The notes beneath the pieces are model-generated. The model was given only the letters and a program-made list of their open reading frames with translations. It did no database searches and was not told the DNA's origin. Positions 16,480 through 24,761 of a DNA stretch of 64,000 nucleotides are shown here, piece after piece (positions within the stretch are counted from its first letter, which is position 1; every line of letters begins with the position of its first letter). The DNA is from Trebonia sp963734665. Its GTDB lineage: Bacteria; Actinomycetota; Actinomycetes; Streptosporangiales; Streptosporangiaceae. Both the position numbers and the translations under genes were made by a program. The stretch lies in contig CAVTIR010000004.1 in the NCBI GenBank assembly GCA_963734665.1, positions 992,001 through 1,056,000 on the forward strand, read 5' to 3'.

Positions 16480-18633
16480 TCAGCTAGCCGAACCGGTAGC
16501 GGTCGTGATGATCCACGCCAGCACGAGTGCCTCTTCCTGCCAGTGGTCGTACCGCCCGCTCCGCCCGCCGTGCCCCGCTTCCATCTCCGTCTTCAGCAGG
16601 AACGGCCCGCCAGACGCCACAGCCCGCAGCCGCGCCGTCCACTTGGCTGGCTCGTGGTACAGCACCCGCGTGTCGTTCAGCGACGTCAGCGCGAAGATCG
16701 CCGGGTACGCCGTCGTGGAAACGTTCTCGTACGGCGTGTACGACTTCATGTACGCGTATACCGCGGGGTCGTGCAGCGGGTCGCCCCACTCCTCCCATTC
16801 GGTGACGGTCAGCGGCAGTGACGGGTCGAGGATCGAGTTCAGCGCGTCCACGAACGGCACCTGTGCGACGATCCCCGCGAAGGCGGACGGCGCCAGGTTG
16901 GCCACCGCGCCCACCAGCAGGCCGCCGGCCGACCCGCCGCGCGCGACCAGGCGCGAGGGGGACGTCCAGCCCGTCGCGACGAGGTGCTCGGCGCAGGCCA
17001 CGAAGTCGCTGAACGTGTTCTTCTTCTCCAGCATCTTGCCGTGGTCGTACCATGGCCGCCCCATCTCGCCGCCGCCCCGGACGTGCGCGATCGCGAACAC
17101 GAACCCGCGGTCGAGCAGCGATAGCCGGGTGATCGAGAAGCCAGGGTCGGTCGATAGCTCATAGCTGCCGTACCCGTAGAGCACGCAGGGCGCGGACCCG
17201 TCGCGCGGCATGCCCTTCCGGCAGACGAGCGAGATCGGCACCCGCGTCCCGTCCGCCGCGACCGCCCACTCCCGGTACTGCTCGTAGTCACCGGACGAGA
17301 ACGGGATCCCGGACGGCGACGGCAGCACCGGCTGCTGCTTCAGCACCGTCAGCGTCCCGGTCGCCACGTCGTAGTCGTACACGGTCGACGGCGTGACCAT
17401 CGAGTTGTACCCGAGCCGGAAGTGGTCTTGCGAGTACTCGGGATTCGCCCCGGGCCCCACGGTGTAGAGCGGCTCGGGGAACGTGATCGGCCGCTCCTCG
17501 CCGACGCCGGAGGCGGGTAGCACCGATAGCCCGGTCAGCCCGTCGCGCCGATAGTACAGCAGCAGGTGCGACTCGAACGCGTCCACCGACAGCAGCCGCG
17601 TGTCGGCGCGGTGCGCGATGACCGGCGTCCAGGCCGACATGTCACCGGCGCTGTTGTCGGCGCTGGGCAGCGGTGCCGAAGCCAGCTCGAAGTTCTCCGC
17701 GCCGCCGCCGTTGTGCAGGATGAGCAGCCGGTCCCCGGCGACCTCCACCTCGTACTCCACGCCGTGGCGGCGCGGCGCGACCACGGAGAACTCGCCGGCG
17801 GGCGAGTCCGCGTCAAGCAGCCACACCTCGCTGGTCAGCTTGGACGAGGTGTGGATCATCAGCCACTTCTCATCGCGGGACGTCCCGACCCCGAGCCAGA
17901 ACTTCTCGTCGCTCTCCTCGAACACCACCACGTCGTCGGAGGTCGGCGTCCCGACGATGTGCCGCCACACCCGGTACGGCCGCCACGTGTCGTCCACGGT
18001 GACGTAGAACAGGGCCGATCCGTCGAGCGACCACGCGGCGCCGTAATGGGTGTCCGGCACCTCGTCCGGGAGGGTGCCCCCGGAGACCAGGTCCTTGATC
18101 CGCAGCGTGTACCGCTCGTCGCCGGAGAAGTCGGTGGAGTAGGCGAGCAGCTTCCCGTCCGGGGACACGGAGAACGCGCCGAGCGAGAAGAACGCCTTGC
18201 CTTCGGCGAGTTCGTTCCCGTCGAGCAGCACCTCTTCGCCGTCCAATGGCTTGCCGTCCTCGGGCACCGGCGGCGTGACCTCGCCGTCGCGGACGAGGCG
18301 GCGGCAGTGGATGGCGTACTGCTGCCCCTCCACGGTGCGCGAGTACCGCCACCAGTTTCCCTTGCGTACCGGCACCGACAGGTCGGTCTCCTGGGTGCGC
18401 GCCTTGATCTCGTCGAACACGGCCGCACGCAGCTCGCCAAGCCCCGAGGTCAGCGCCTCCGTGTAGGCGTTCTCCGCCTCCAGGTAGGCGATGACCTCGG
18501 GGTCCTTGGGATCGGTCAGCCAGGCGTACGGGTCGATGACCGTGTCGCCGTGGTGTGTGCGCTCGGTCGGAACCTGCTTAGCGATCGGGGGAGTGGGCAC
18601 GGTCGAGGACTCGGATGCCGGCACGGTGCTCAT
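16480..18633 (-). CDS. ptrB: Oligopeptidase B (S9A prolyl oligopeptidase family)
   Basis: Cytoplasmic serine peptidase cleaving short peptides after basic residues. The 717-residue protein has an N-terminal beta-propeller (about 70-430) and a C-terminal alpha/beta hydrolase domain. The catalytic triad is visible: Ser in ARGGSAGGLL near 566, Asp in SLNDTRV near 652 and His in EAGHGGRSGRYD near 688. The start (MSTVPASESSTVPTP) lacks a signal peptide. Length and motif order are normal for PtrB. Monocistronic. Confidence 0.92.
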   Translation of the reverse strand: MSTVPASESSTVPTPPIAKQVPTERTHHGDTVIDPYAWLTDPKDPEVIAYLEAENAYTEALTSGLGELRAAVFDEIKARTQETDLSVPVRKGNWWRYSRTVEGQQYAIHCRRLVRDGEVTPPVPEDGKPLDGEEVLLDGNELAEGKAFFSLGAFSVSPDGKLLAYSTDFSGDERYTLRIKDLVSGGTLPDEVPDTHYGAAWSLDGSALFYVTVDDTWRPYRVWRHIVGTPTSDDVVVFEESDEKFWLGVGTSRDEKWLMIHTSSKLTSEVWLLDADSPAGEFSVVAPRRHGVEYEVEVAGDRLLILHNGGGAENFELASAPLPSADNSAGDMSAWTPVIAHRADTRLLSVDAFESHLLLYYRRDGLTGLSVLPASGVGEERPITFPEPLYTVGPGANPEYSQDHFRLGYNSMVTPSTVYDYDVATGTLTVLKQQPVLPSPSGIPFSSGDYEQYREWAVAADGTRVPISLVCRKGMPRDGSAPCVLYGYGSYELSTDPGFSITRLSLLDRGFVFAIAHVRGGGEMGRPWYDHGKMLEKKNTFSDFVACAEHLVATGWTSPSRLVARGGSAGGLLVGAVANLAPSAFAGIVAQVPFVDALNSILDPSLPLTVTEWEEWGDPLHDPAVYAYMKSYTPYENVSTTAYPAIFALTSLNDTRVLYHEPAKWTARLRAVASGGPFLLKTEMEAGHGGRSGRYDHWQEEALVLAWIITTATGSAS

Positions 18634-18670
18634 GTCGCCAAAGTCTAGACCGGAAGAACAACATCAATAC

Positions 18671-18900
18671 GCGGGGTGACTCCTTCAGCCGAAGGACACC
18701 GGCGGCTCGGGCGGCCCGCCTGCCACGATCACTCTTGTCCCCCGGGGGTGCGACCCCCCGTACCCCCCGATGTTCGTGCGGTGCGGGCCTGATCGCAAAA
18801 ACCGCGACCATATCAGGCCCGCACCGCACGAACCCAAGCTGCGGGGTGACTCCGTCAGACGAAGGACACCGGCGGCTCGGGCGGCCCGCCCGCCACGATC
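18671..18900 (+). repeat. 60-bp duplication of an SDR gene end around a long hairpin
   Basis: Bases 18671-18730 repeat 18841-18900 with three differences. The second copy is the true 3' end of the SDR gene plus 14 downstream bases. Between them is a C/G-run block and a perfect 21-bp inverted repeat (arms 18772-18792 and 18813-18833) with a 20-base loop containing CGCAAAAACCGCG, a string also found in the repeat blocks at 9.03 and 10.19 kb. The hairpin would terminate the leftward-read SDR duplicate or the ptrB upstream region. The arrangement suggests insertion of a repeat element with a target duplication. Confidence 0.75.
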
Positions 18901-19751
18901 TCCTGGCCCCGGCGGAGGACTGGCTCGTGCCTGTTGTCCGACGTCAGGATGTAGAAACGGCGCGACCTGATGCCGTCCACAACCATGCCGGCGACCTCGG
19001 CGGGGGAGGCGCCGAGCAGGGAGAGCTGGTCGAACCGCTCGGCCGAGGCCTGCTCGGCCTCGTCCTTGATGGCCGCGGGGCCAGCGGAGGCGGGCCGGTT
19101 CCGCGACGAGGTGCCGAAGTTCGTCCGCACCGCGCTCGGGCAGAGCACGGAGACGCCGACGTGCGTGACCCCGAGGGACTTCAGGTTGAAGTGAAGCGTC
19201 TCCGTCAGCGCGGTGACCGCGTGCTTGGACACCCCGTACGGCCCGAGGGTCCCCGCGAAGACGCCGAAGATCGACGACGTGTTCAGCAGGTGCCCGGCGT
19301 CCTGCTCAAGGAGCACCGGCATGAACGTACGGACGCCGTTCATCACGCCCTCCAGGTTCACCCCGAGCACCCAGTCCCACTCGCCGGGCGGGCACTCCCA
19401 CAGCGGCCCGTGTGGCCCGCCGACGCCGGCGTTGTTGCACACCACGTGCACCGCGCCGAACGCCGAGAGGGCCTTATCCCGCAGGGCCTCGACCGCTGCG
19501 CGGTCCGACACGTCGGTGACGACGGGGAGGACGGACGCGCCGGTGCCGGCGAGCTCGGCGGCCGCCTTCGACAGCGCGGACTCCTCCACGTCGGCCATGA
19601 CGACGTGCATACCCTCGGCGGCAAACCGCTCGGAGAGCCCTTGACCGATCCCGCTGGCCGCCCCGGTGACGACCGCGACCCGCCCCGGTTCGATTGGACT
19701 GCGGGAGATGGAATCCTGAGAACCGTTACTTATGACGTCGTTGACACTCAT
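18855..19751 (-). CDS. Short-chain dehydrogenase/reductase
   Basis: The 298-residue classical SDR has the Rossmann motif TGAASGIGQG (about 29-38), CNNAGVGG near 106-112, the catalytic Ser in NTSSIFG (about 159) and Y172-x3-K176 (YGVSKHAV). An Asp in MADVEES at the end of beta 2 suggests NAD(H) preference. The C-terminal extension SNRHEPVLRRGQEIV is common in actinobacterial members of unknown substrate. Its 3' end is duplicated downstream. Confidence 0.88.
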   Translation of the reverse strand: MSVNDVISNGSQDSISRSPIEPGRVAVVTGAASGIGQGLSERFAAEGMHVVMADVEESALSKAAAELAGTGASVLPVVTDVSDRAAVEALRDKALSAFGAVHVVCNNAGVGGPHGPLWECPPGEWDWVLGVNLEGVMNGVRTFMPVLLEQDAGHLLNTSSIFGVFAGTLGPYGVSKHAVTALTETLHFNLKSLGVTHVGVSVLCPSAVRTNFGTSSRNRPASAGPAAIKDEAEQASAERFDQLSLLGASPAEVAGMVVDGIRSRRFYILTSDNRHEPVLRRGQEIVAGGPPEPPVSFV

Positions 19752-19786
19752 GGCGAGTGTCTAGCCGCCTGAAATGGCCGGAAAAC

Positions 19787-21361
19787 CTACGGTGTCGGGC
19801 CAATCGGGACATTAGTGGGATGACCACCATTGAAGTGCAGCAGCGCTAGTGTCCCAGTCGCAAGGGTCAGCCAGCGGGTCAGCGAGTTGCGCGGCAGCAG
19901 CGCGACGGCGACCCAGGCGATCGAGGAGTACCAGGGCAGCGACCACGGCGCGACGACGATCCACGCGAACGTGAGCGCGCAACTGGCGGCCACGACCGTC
20001 GGCACGTCGGGTGACAGCCGCTTGTAGAGGTACCAGGCCAGCAGGAGCATGAGCGGCGGCCAGCTGAAGCCGATGATGTGACTCACCAGCGGGCCGTCGC
20101 CGAAGATCACCTGCACCGCCCGCCAGACGGTGGGTGAGATGACCATCTGCCCCTCGGAGACGAGGGGCTTGAGCGCGACAAGCCCGTAGCTGAAGTAGTA
20201 GAGCCCGAACGTGGTAACGCAGGCGACGACGCCAATCCGGATGAGGCGACCCCAGTCACGGTCGTGAATGAGCGGGATGGCGATGGCGAGCGCGACGAGG
20301 GCGGCGTTCACCTTGATGCCGCCCGCGATGCCGACGAGCAGACCGACGGCGAGGTCATGCCATAGCTTCGTGCGCCGCCGCGACATGACGATCGCCGCGA
20401 TGGCGAACAGTGCGAGGAACCCATCCAGGTGGCCGCCCATGACCAGTTCCACGATCAGCAGCGGGTTGGCCACCCACAGCAGGACGGCGCGCACTGGGTT
20501 CTCCGCCGTCCGCAGCAGGATGTACCCGGCGGCCAGGAACGAGGCGCCCATGATAATCATGAGCACCCAGATCGTTAGCCACGGCTTCGGGCCGCCGATC
20601 CACGCGGCAAACAGGTGCATCCAGGTCGCCACCGGGCCGTAGGCCGAGACCGTGCCCTGCCACTGGGTGCTGACCAGCATGGTGTACGGGTTTGTTTTCG
20701 CGCCGCCGGGCAGCGCGTTCGGCGCATATATGTAGGGGTTGTAGCCGAGCGCCGCGAGCCGCCCGTAGGCCGCGTAGGAGGCGATGTCGGACGAGCCGAC
20801 GGGGGTGATGTTAACCAGGACGGCGACCGCGCCTGCCGCCGTCCAGAAGACCTTCCGGGGGCTAGGCGACCAGCCCCGGCTGTTGGCCCACAGCATCATG
20901 GCAAGGCCGAGGCAGCACAGCGTGATCGAGGCGTACATGATCAGGTTGGCGACCAGGTCGGGCAGGTGCGGCGCGCCGAGGTCCCGCGCCAGCGAGGTCA
21001 GCGGCAGGAGCACAGGCGGCGTGGCCACGCTCGGCCGGGGGGCGGTGGCGCACAGGCCGACGAACGCGACGCCGCCCAGGCCGAGCGCGCTCAGCATCAC
21101 GGCGGGCAGCGGACGGGCCAGGCGGCTGTGCGACAGCACCCGGATGAGCTCGCCCATGAGTGCCTCGACGCGGCCGCCGGTGAGCGGCGGCTCGGCGAGC
21201 CGGGGCGCGGTGGCCTCGGGCGTCAGGGACTCTGGCTCCATGGCGGGGGGCGAGGCGGACCCGGTGACGGTCATGGCCTGGTCAGGGGCGGCGGAGGGCG
21301 CCTTGGCGGGACGCCGCTCGCCAGCACTGTCGCGCGATGGCGGGTCCACCAACAGGGCCAT
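19787..21361 (-). CDS. MptB-like polyprenol-phosphomannose-dependent mannosyltransferase
   Basis: Multipass membrane protein of 524 residues with about 12 hydrophobic helices after an 85-residue cytoplasmic tail. The region SSDIASYAAYGRLAALGYNPYIYAP with the following QWQGTVSAYGPVATW is typical of GT-C enzymes of the MptA/MptB group, which add alpha-1,6-mannose from polyprenyl-phosphate-mannose outside the membrane. Start is the ATG at 21361, preceded by CCGGGAGGAATCG; the frame extends to 21421 without a signal. ppm1 in the same window would supply the donor. Divergent from gtrA. Confidence 0.78.
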   Translation of the reverse strand: MALLVDPPSRDSAGERRPAKAPSAAPDQAMTVTGSASPPAMEPESLTPEATAPRLAEPPLTGGRVEALMGELIRVLSHSRLARPLPAVMLSALGLGGVAFVGLCATAPRPSVATPPVLLPLTSLARDLGAPHLPDLVANLIMYASITLCCLGLAMMLWANSRGWSPSPRKVFWTAAGAVAVLVNITPVGSSDIASYAAYGRLAALGYNPYIYAPNALPGGAKTNPYTMLVSTQWQGTVSAYGPVATWMHLFAAWIGGPKPWLTIWVLMIIMGASFLAAGYILLRTAENPVRAVLLWVANPLLIVELVMGGHLDGFLALFAIAAIVMSRRRTKLWHDLAVGLLVGIAGGIKVNAALVALAIAIPLIHDRDWGRLIRIGVVACVTTFGLYYFSYGLVALKPLVSEGQMVISPTVWRAVQVIFGDGPLVSHIIGFSWPPLMLLLAWYLYKRLSPDVPTVVAASCALTFAWIVVAPWSLPWYSSIAWVAVALLPRNSLTRWLTLATGTLALLHFNGGHPTNVPIGPTP

Positions 21362-21722
21362 CGATTCCTCCCGGTAAAACGGCCGCCAAGCCGGCGAACA
21401 CGTACCTCCTGCCCCGCACACGCAAGAAACCGCTGTTCTCAGCAGATCGTACCCGGTGATCTTGCGGGAACCTTCCCGGTGGCCGTCCGGCTAATCCCAT
21501 TTGCTACTAAGGCAGCCAACCACAAGCCCGTGGTCGCCGGCTGCCCGCGAGACCATGTCGTCACCTATATGTGATCGCATTCACAAGCTCCCCAAGCAGG
21601 TACTCACGCTACATCAGATCTCCTCGGCACCTGCTGAGACGTGCCTGAGAAAATCTTCTGAGATCCTAGAGGATACCTGTCCAGCGACCAGGATGATCGC
21701 GACAAGCAGGCACAATAGAGGT
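21362..21722. other. Divergent intergenic region, 361 bases
   Basis: It contains the promoters for the mannosyltransferase and gtrA genes and is AT-richer than surrounding genes around 21560-21720. CACAAT at 21708-21713 lies just before the gtrA start and may be a -10 element giving a very short leader. Nothing else was recognised. Confidence 0.4.
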
Positions 21723-22301
21723 ATGGCACACCGAGCGCGATTCGCGGCCGTGACGACGGCGATCACTAGGCGGCTCCCGTTCGGGCTTTCCGAGAAGGTC
21801 GCGCCGAGCCTCGTCGGCTACCTGCTGATCAACCTGTGCACGTTCTTCGTCGACCTGGGACTGCTCGGCCTCTTCCACGGCGATTTCCGGTGGCCGATCC
21901 CCGCCGCCGTGACGCTGTCCTACGGAACGGCCTCGGCCATCAGCTACGTACTCAACCGGGTGCTGAACTTCCGCAGCCACCAGAACGTCGGCAGGCAGTT
22001 CCCGGTATACGTAGCGGTCAGCGCAAGCAACTACCTGATCTTCGTCCTCGGCCTCACCGACCTGCTGTCCACCCTCGGGGTGTACTACGAGCTCTCCCGT
22101 GTCATCGCGGCCTGCTGCGAGGCCGTCTACCTGTACAGCATGCTGCGCTGGGTGGTTTTCAGGGACACCGAGGACGCGGACGCTACCTCAGACGTGGACG
22201 CTACCTCAGCGGCGCAGGCGGAGTCGGGAGCGCCGGTACCGCCGCATACGCAGACGGGGCTGTCTCCGTCCCCGACCCCGGCGGCGACGGAGCCACGTTA
22301 G
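21723..22301 (+). CDS. GtrA-family membrane protein
   Basis: The 192-residue protein has four hydrophobic helices (about 26-45, 53-75, 87-108 and 115-136) with the GtrA signature YVLNRVLNFR and YSMLRWVVFRD. GtrA-like proteins are thought to help move polyprenyl-linked sugars across the membrane. Divergent pairing with a polyprenol-mannose-dependent transferase fits that role. The ATG at 21723 follows AGAGGT; the frame upstream is non-coding. The last 33 codons (Ser/Thr/Pro-rich) lie over the antisense end of the next gene. Confidence 0.88.
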   Translation: MAHRARFAAVTTAITRRLPFGLSEKVAPSLVGYLLINLCTFFVDLGLLGLFHGDFRWPIPAAVTLSYGTASAISYVLNRVLNFRSHQNVGRQFPVYVAVSASNYLIFVLGLTDLLSTLGVYYELSRVIAACCEAVYLYSMLRWVVFRDTEDADATSDVDATSAAQAESGAPVPPHTQTGLSPSPTPAATEPR

Positions 22302-23280
22302 CCGCCAGCCGTGGCCCGGGGCCGGGCTTGGCCTCGTTCAGGTCCCGGTGCACCAGTCGCGCGACGCCCTCGATCGTGTCGATCCCGTACTGTTCCGACG
22401 GGTTGTAGTCGGTCAGGACCGCGATCAGGTAGTCCTTGTCCTTCCCGGTGAACGCGCCGATGCTGTTGATGTCCCAGCCGGTGTCGTCGTCCGGCAGCCA
22501 CCCGTTCTTCACGTCAACCGTCACGTCGCTCGGCGCACCGGCCGGCGTGCCCCACCGCTGGGAAGGGATCACCTGCGCCATCAGCCCGAGCTGATAGGCG
22601 CGCGAGGAAGCCGACAGTACGGAGTTCGAAACGGTGAGCAACTCGAGCAGCAGCATCTCGTCATGCGCGGTGACCTGCGTAAGACCCCAGTACCCGTCTT
22701 GGCCAAGCTGCGTCTCGTTCATCTTCGCGAGGTTGAGGAAGTGCTGCAGCCTGCTCATGCCAACCTCGTCCCACAGCGCCGTCGCGGCGTCGTTATCTGA
22801 CTGGGTGATCATCAGCGTCGCCTCGTCCCGCTCCCAGGTCGACAGCGGCGCGCCGGTCTCCTGGTGCCAGCGCAGCAGGGCGGCCAGGATGATCGCCTTC
22901 ACGATGCTCGCGGAGTCGAAGTGCCGCTCGCTGTCGGTGTGGCAGGAGACCTCGGTCACCGTGTCGTACACGGTGACCGCGTACCGCCCCGACCTGCCGC
23001 GCAGGGCGCCCTGTATGTCGGCGGACAGCTGCGCGGCCAGCGTCTTATACGCCAGCGGAGCGCTGCAGATCCCCTCGCTGACCCGGGCCCCAGGCGACGT
23101 GACCGATGCGGCCGACGCTGTCCTTGCCTTCGTCGTGGCGGCGCTCCGGGCCGAGGTCCGGCCGGCGCGGCCTGCTGGCCTGGTCATGGAAGCGGCTGTC
23201 ACGCCAGCGCCGATTAGCATGATGCCCGCGGCGAGCACGGCCGAGAGCGTTCGCATTCCCATCGCCATCCGCTCCATCAC
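22201..23280 (-). CDS. Class A beta-lactamase-like serine hydrolase, secreted
   Basis: The protein has an N-terminal signal sequence or anchor (residues 8-30) and a Ser-reactive beta-lactamase fold. Visible motifs are S-x-x-K (DSASIVKAIIL), S-D-N (TQSDNDAATAL) and the K-x-G element as KNGWLPDDD. No clear omega-loop Glu-x-x-x-N was identified, so it could be a lactamase or another serine hydrolase. The C-terminal tail is Pro/Ala-rich. It overlaps gtrA on the other strand by 101 bases. It is divergent from the broken amidohydrolase, with a palindrome between. Confidence 0.82.
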   Translation of the reverse strand: MMERMAMGMRTLSAVLAAGIMLIGAGVTAASMTRPAGRAGRTSARSAATTKARTASAASVTSPGARVSEGICSAPLAYKTLAAQLSADIQGALRGRSGRYAVTVYDTVTEVSCHTDSERHFDSASIVKAIILAALLRWHQETGAPLSTWERDEATLMITQSDNDAATALWDEVGMSRLQHFLNLAKMNETQLGQDGYWGLTQVTAHDEMLLLELLTVSNSVLSASSRAYQLGLMAQVIPSQRWGTPAGAPSDVTVDVKNGWLPDDDTGWDINSIGAFTGKDKDYLIAVLTDYNPSEQYGIDTIEGVARLVHRDLNEAKPGPGPRLAANVAPSPPGSGTETAPSAYAAVPALPTPPAPLR

Positions 23281-23297
23281 CTAGATCACGCGTGGTG

Positions 23298-23324
23298 TTT
23301 GCCAGCGGTGGCACCGCTGGCAAA
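23298..23324. promoter_or_regulatory. 12-bp perfect inverted repeat between divergent genes, likely operator
   Basis: Arms TTTGCCAGCGGT and ACCGCTGGCAAA are separated by three bases. It lies between the lactamase-like gene start at 23280 and the amidohydrolase start at 23369, close to both, as expected for a shared operator. Confidence 0.5.
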
Positions 23325-23368
23325 TCGAGCAACAGCTATATCAGCGCAGGCCGCTAGGATGGCCGACC

Positions 23369-24219
23369 ATGACATCGAGAGCGTCCGTGTCGACCGTTAA
23401 CATCCTGATTCGTGGCGGTCACGTCCTGACGATGGATTCCGTCGGCGACCTCCCCGGTGCGGACGTTCACATCCGGGACGGCGTTATCCAGCAAGTCGGC
23501 AGAGACCTAGACGTTCCTGAAGCCGAAGTGATAGATGCCGCCGGGAAGATCGTGGCCCCTGGCCTGGTGGACACCCACTGGCACATGTGGAACACGCTGC
23601 TGCGCGGGATGTCGGACGGGCGGCCGACCCCGGACGGCCCCGACCGCAGCGGCTACTTCGCTACCTGCGTCGGGATTGGCAAGCACTTCCTGCCCGGTGA
23701 CACCTACGCGGAGACCCGTTTGGCGGCGGCCGAGGCGATTGACGCGGGCATCACGACGGTGCACGACTGGGCGCACAACATCAGGGGCCTGGACTGGGCC
23801 GAGGCAGGCCTGCGGGCCCTGGGCGAATCCGGCTGCGTGCCCGCTTCTCCTACGGCTACGAGACGGGCCACGCGAACGACCAGCTGATGGCTCTCGAAGA
23901 CTTGGGCGCCATCAGGGCGGCGTGGCCGTCCTATCACGCGGATGACCGCATTCACCTGGGCGTGGCCTGGCGGGGAACCGGCGGCTCCAACCCGGCGATG
24001 CGGGTCGCGCCGGAGCTGTACCGGACGGAGATCGCGGCCGCGCGCAAGCTAGGGCTGCCGGTCTCGGTGCACGCGTGCGGCCCGGCCGCTGCCACCGGCC
24101 AGATCCTCGCCTACGCGGAAGAGGGCCTCCTCGGCCCGGACCTGCAGCTGGTGCACCTGAACAACGCGTCGCCGGCGGAAGTCGCCCTCGCGGCGCAGGC
24201 GCCGACTTACTGTTTAGAT
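23369..24219 (+). pseudogene. Amidohydrolase pseudogene, 5' part (frameshifted)
   Basis: The N-terminal two thirds of a TrzN/AtzB-type amidohydrolase. IRGGHVLTMDSVGD and VDTHWHMWNTLLRGM carry the metal-binding HxH. At about 23833 one base is missing: GGCTGCGTGCCC should read as G-V-R-A to continue into RFSYGYETGHANDQLMALEDL in the next frame. The second frame continues through VSVHACGPAAATG (metal His) and LQLVHLNNAS (metal His) to about APTY, where an integrated element begins. The matching 3' part is at 26443-26852. About 40-45 residues, including part of the active site, are in neither part. Two independent lesions show a dead gene. Confidence 0.85.
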
Positions 24220-24239
24220 GGTGTAAGTCTAAAGGCCTA
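24220..24239 (+). repeat. Left end inverted repeat of the element (attL arm)
   Basis: GGTGTAAGT followed by GGCCTA, mirrored at 26426-26442 with slightly different spacing. In a circular form the two would sit back to back as a symmetrical attP. Confidence 0.6.
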
Positions 24240-24348
24240 GCGCCTCAGCCGTCGCGCGGAAGCTGCCCGGCGGAGCACCGCGCCGGACGGCTCGTCGTCC
24301 GGGTGGCTGCGCGGAACTGGTGGGTTTGCTCATGCGGGCAGGACGTGT

Positions 24349-24531
24349 TTACCGCCTGCGCTTCCGCTTGCCCAGCGGCTTGTAGTAGGACACCGGCCCG
24401 GCTCCCGTCGAGACGCCCTCGCCGCCGACACCGAACCACCCCCGCAGCCAGCGCGGCCCGACCCCGGCGCGGACGCCCCGCTTGGATACCCGGATCTTCA
24501 CCCCCGGCAGCAGCCGGATGTACAGGCTCAT
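24349..24531 (-). CDS. Small basic DUF4236-like protein on the element
   Basis: A 60-residue protein. LLPGVKIRVSKRGVRAGVGP followed by GEGVSTGAGPVSYYKPLGKR resembles the DUF4236 beta-rich domain (phage- and element-associated, function unknown). The ATG at 24531 has GGGGGAGAG upstream and overlaps the preceding small gene by four bases (ATGA). It ends in a KRKRRR tail. It is the only recognisable cargo of the element. Confidence 0.6.
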   Translation of the reverse strand: MSLYIRLLPGVKIRVSKRGVRAGVGPRWLRGWFGVGGEGVSTGAGPVSYYKPLGKRKRRR

Positions 24532-24725
24532 GACTCTCCCCCTCGGCTGAACGGGTCGATGCCCGGCACGTCGCCCACGGGCAGGGTGGCCCAGTCGGCG
24601 ATGGCCTCGACCAGGAACTGGCACCGCTGGGCGTGCTTGGAGGCGAGCGAGTGGCAGAACGTGATCACGCTGGCGAGGATCTCCTCGCGCGTCCTGCTCG
24701 CGTCGGCCTCGTAGTAGCTCACCAC
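24528..24725 (-). CDS. Small helical protein of unknown function on the element
   Basis: A 65-residue acidic, mostly helical protein (SRTREEILASVITFCHSLAS) with a GTG start (GTG GTG in tandem). It is coupled by ATGA overlap to the DUF4236-like gene and lies 36 bases after the recombinase. Not recognised. Position suggests a role in element maintenance or cargo. Confidence 0.5.
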   Translation of the reverse strand: MVSYYEADASRTREEILASVITFCHSLASKHAQRCQFLVEAIADWATLPVGDVPGIDPFSRGGES

Positions 24726-24761
24726 GCCGGGGCTATCGGGAGCCGTCCCCCGGCTAATCCC

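Noticed and set aside
24245..24439. Small minus-strand frame at the left end of the integrated element
   Set aside because: It overlaps the DUF4236-like gene in another frame and has no start signal.
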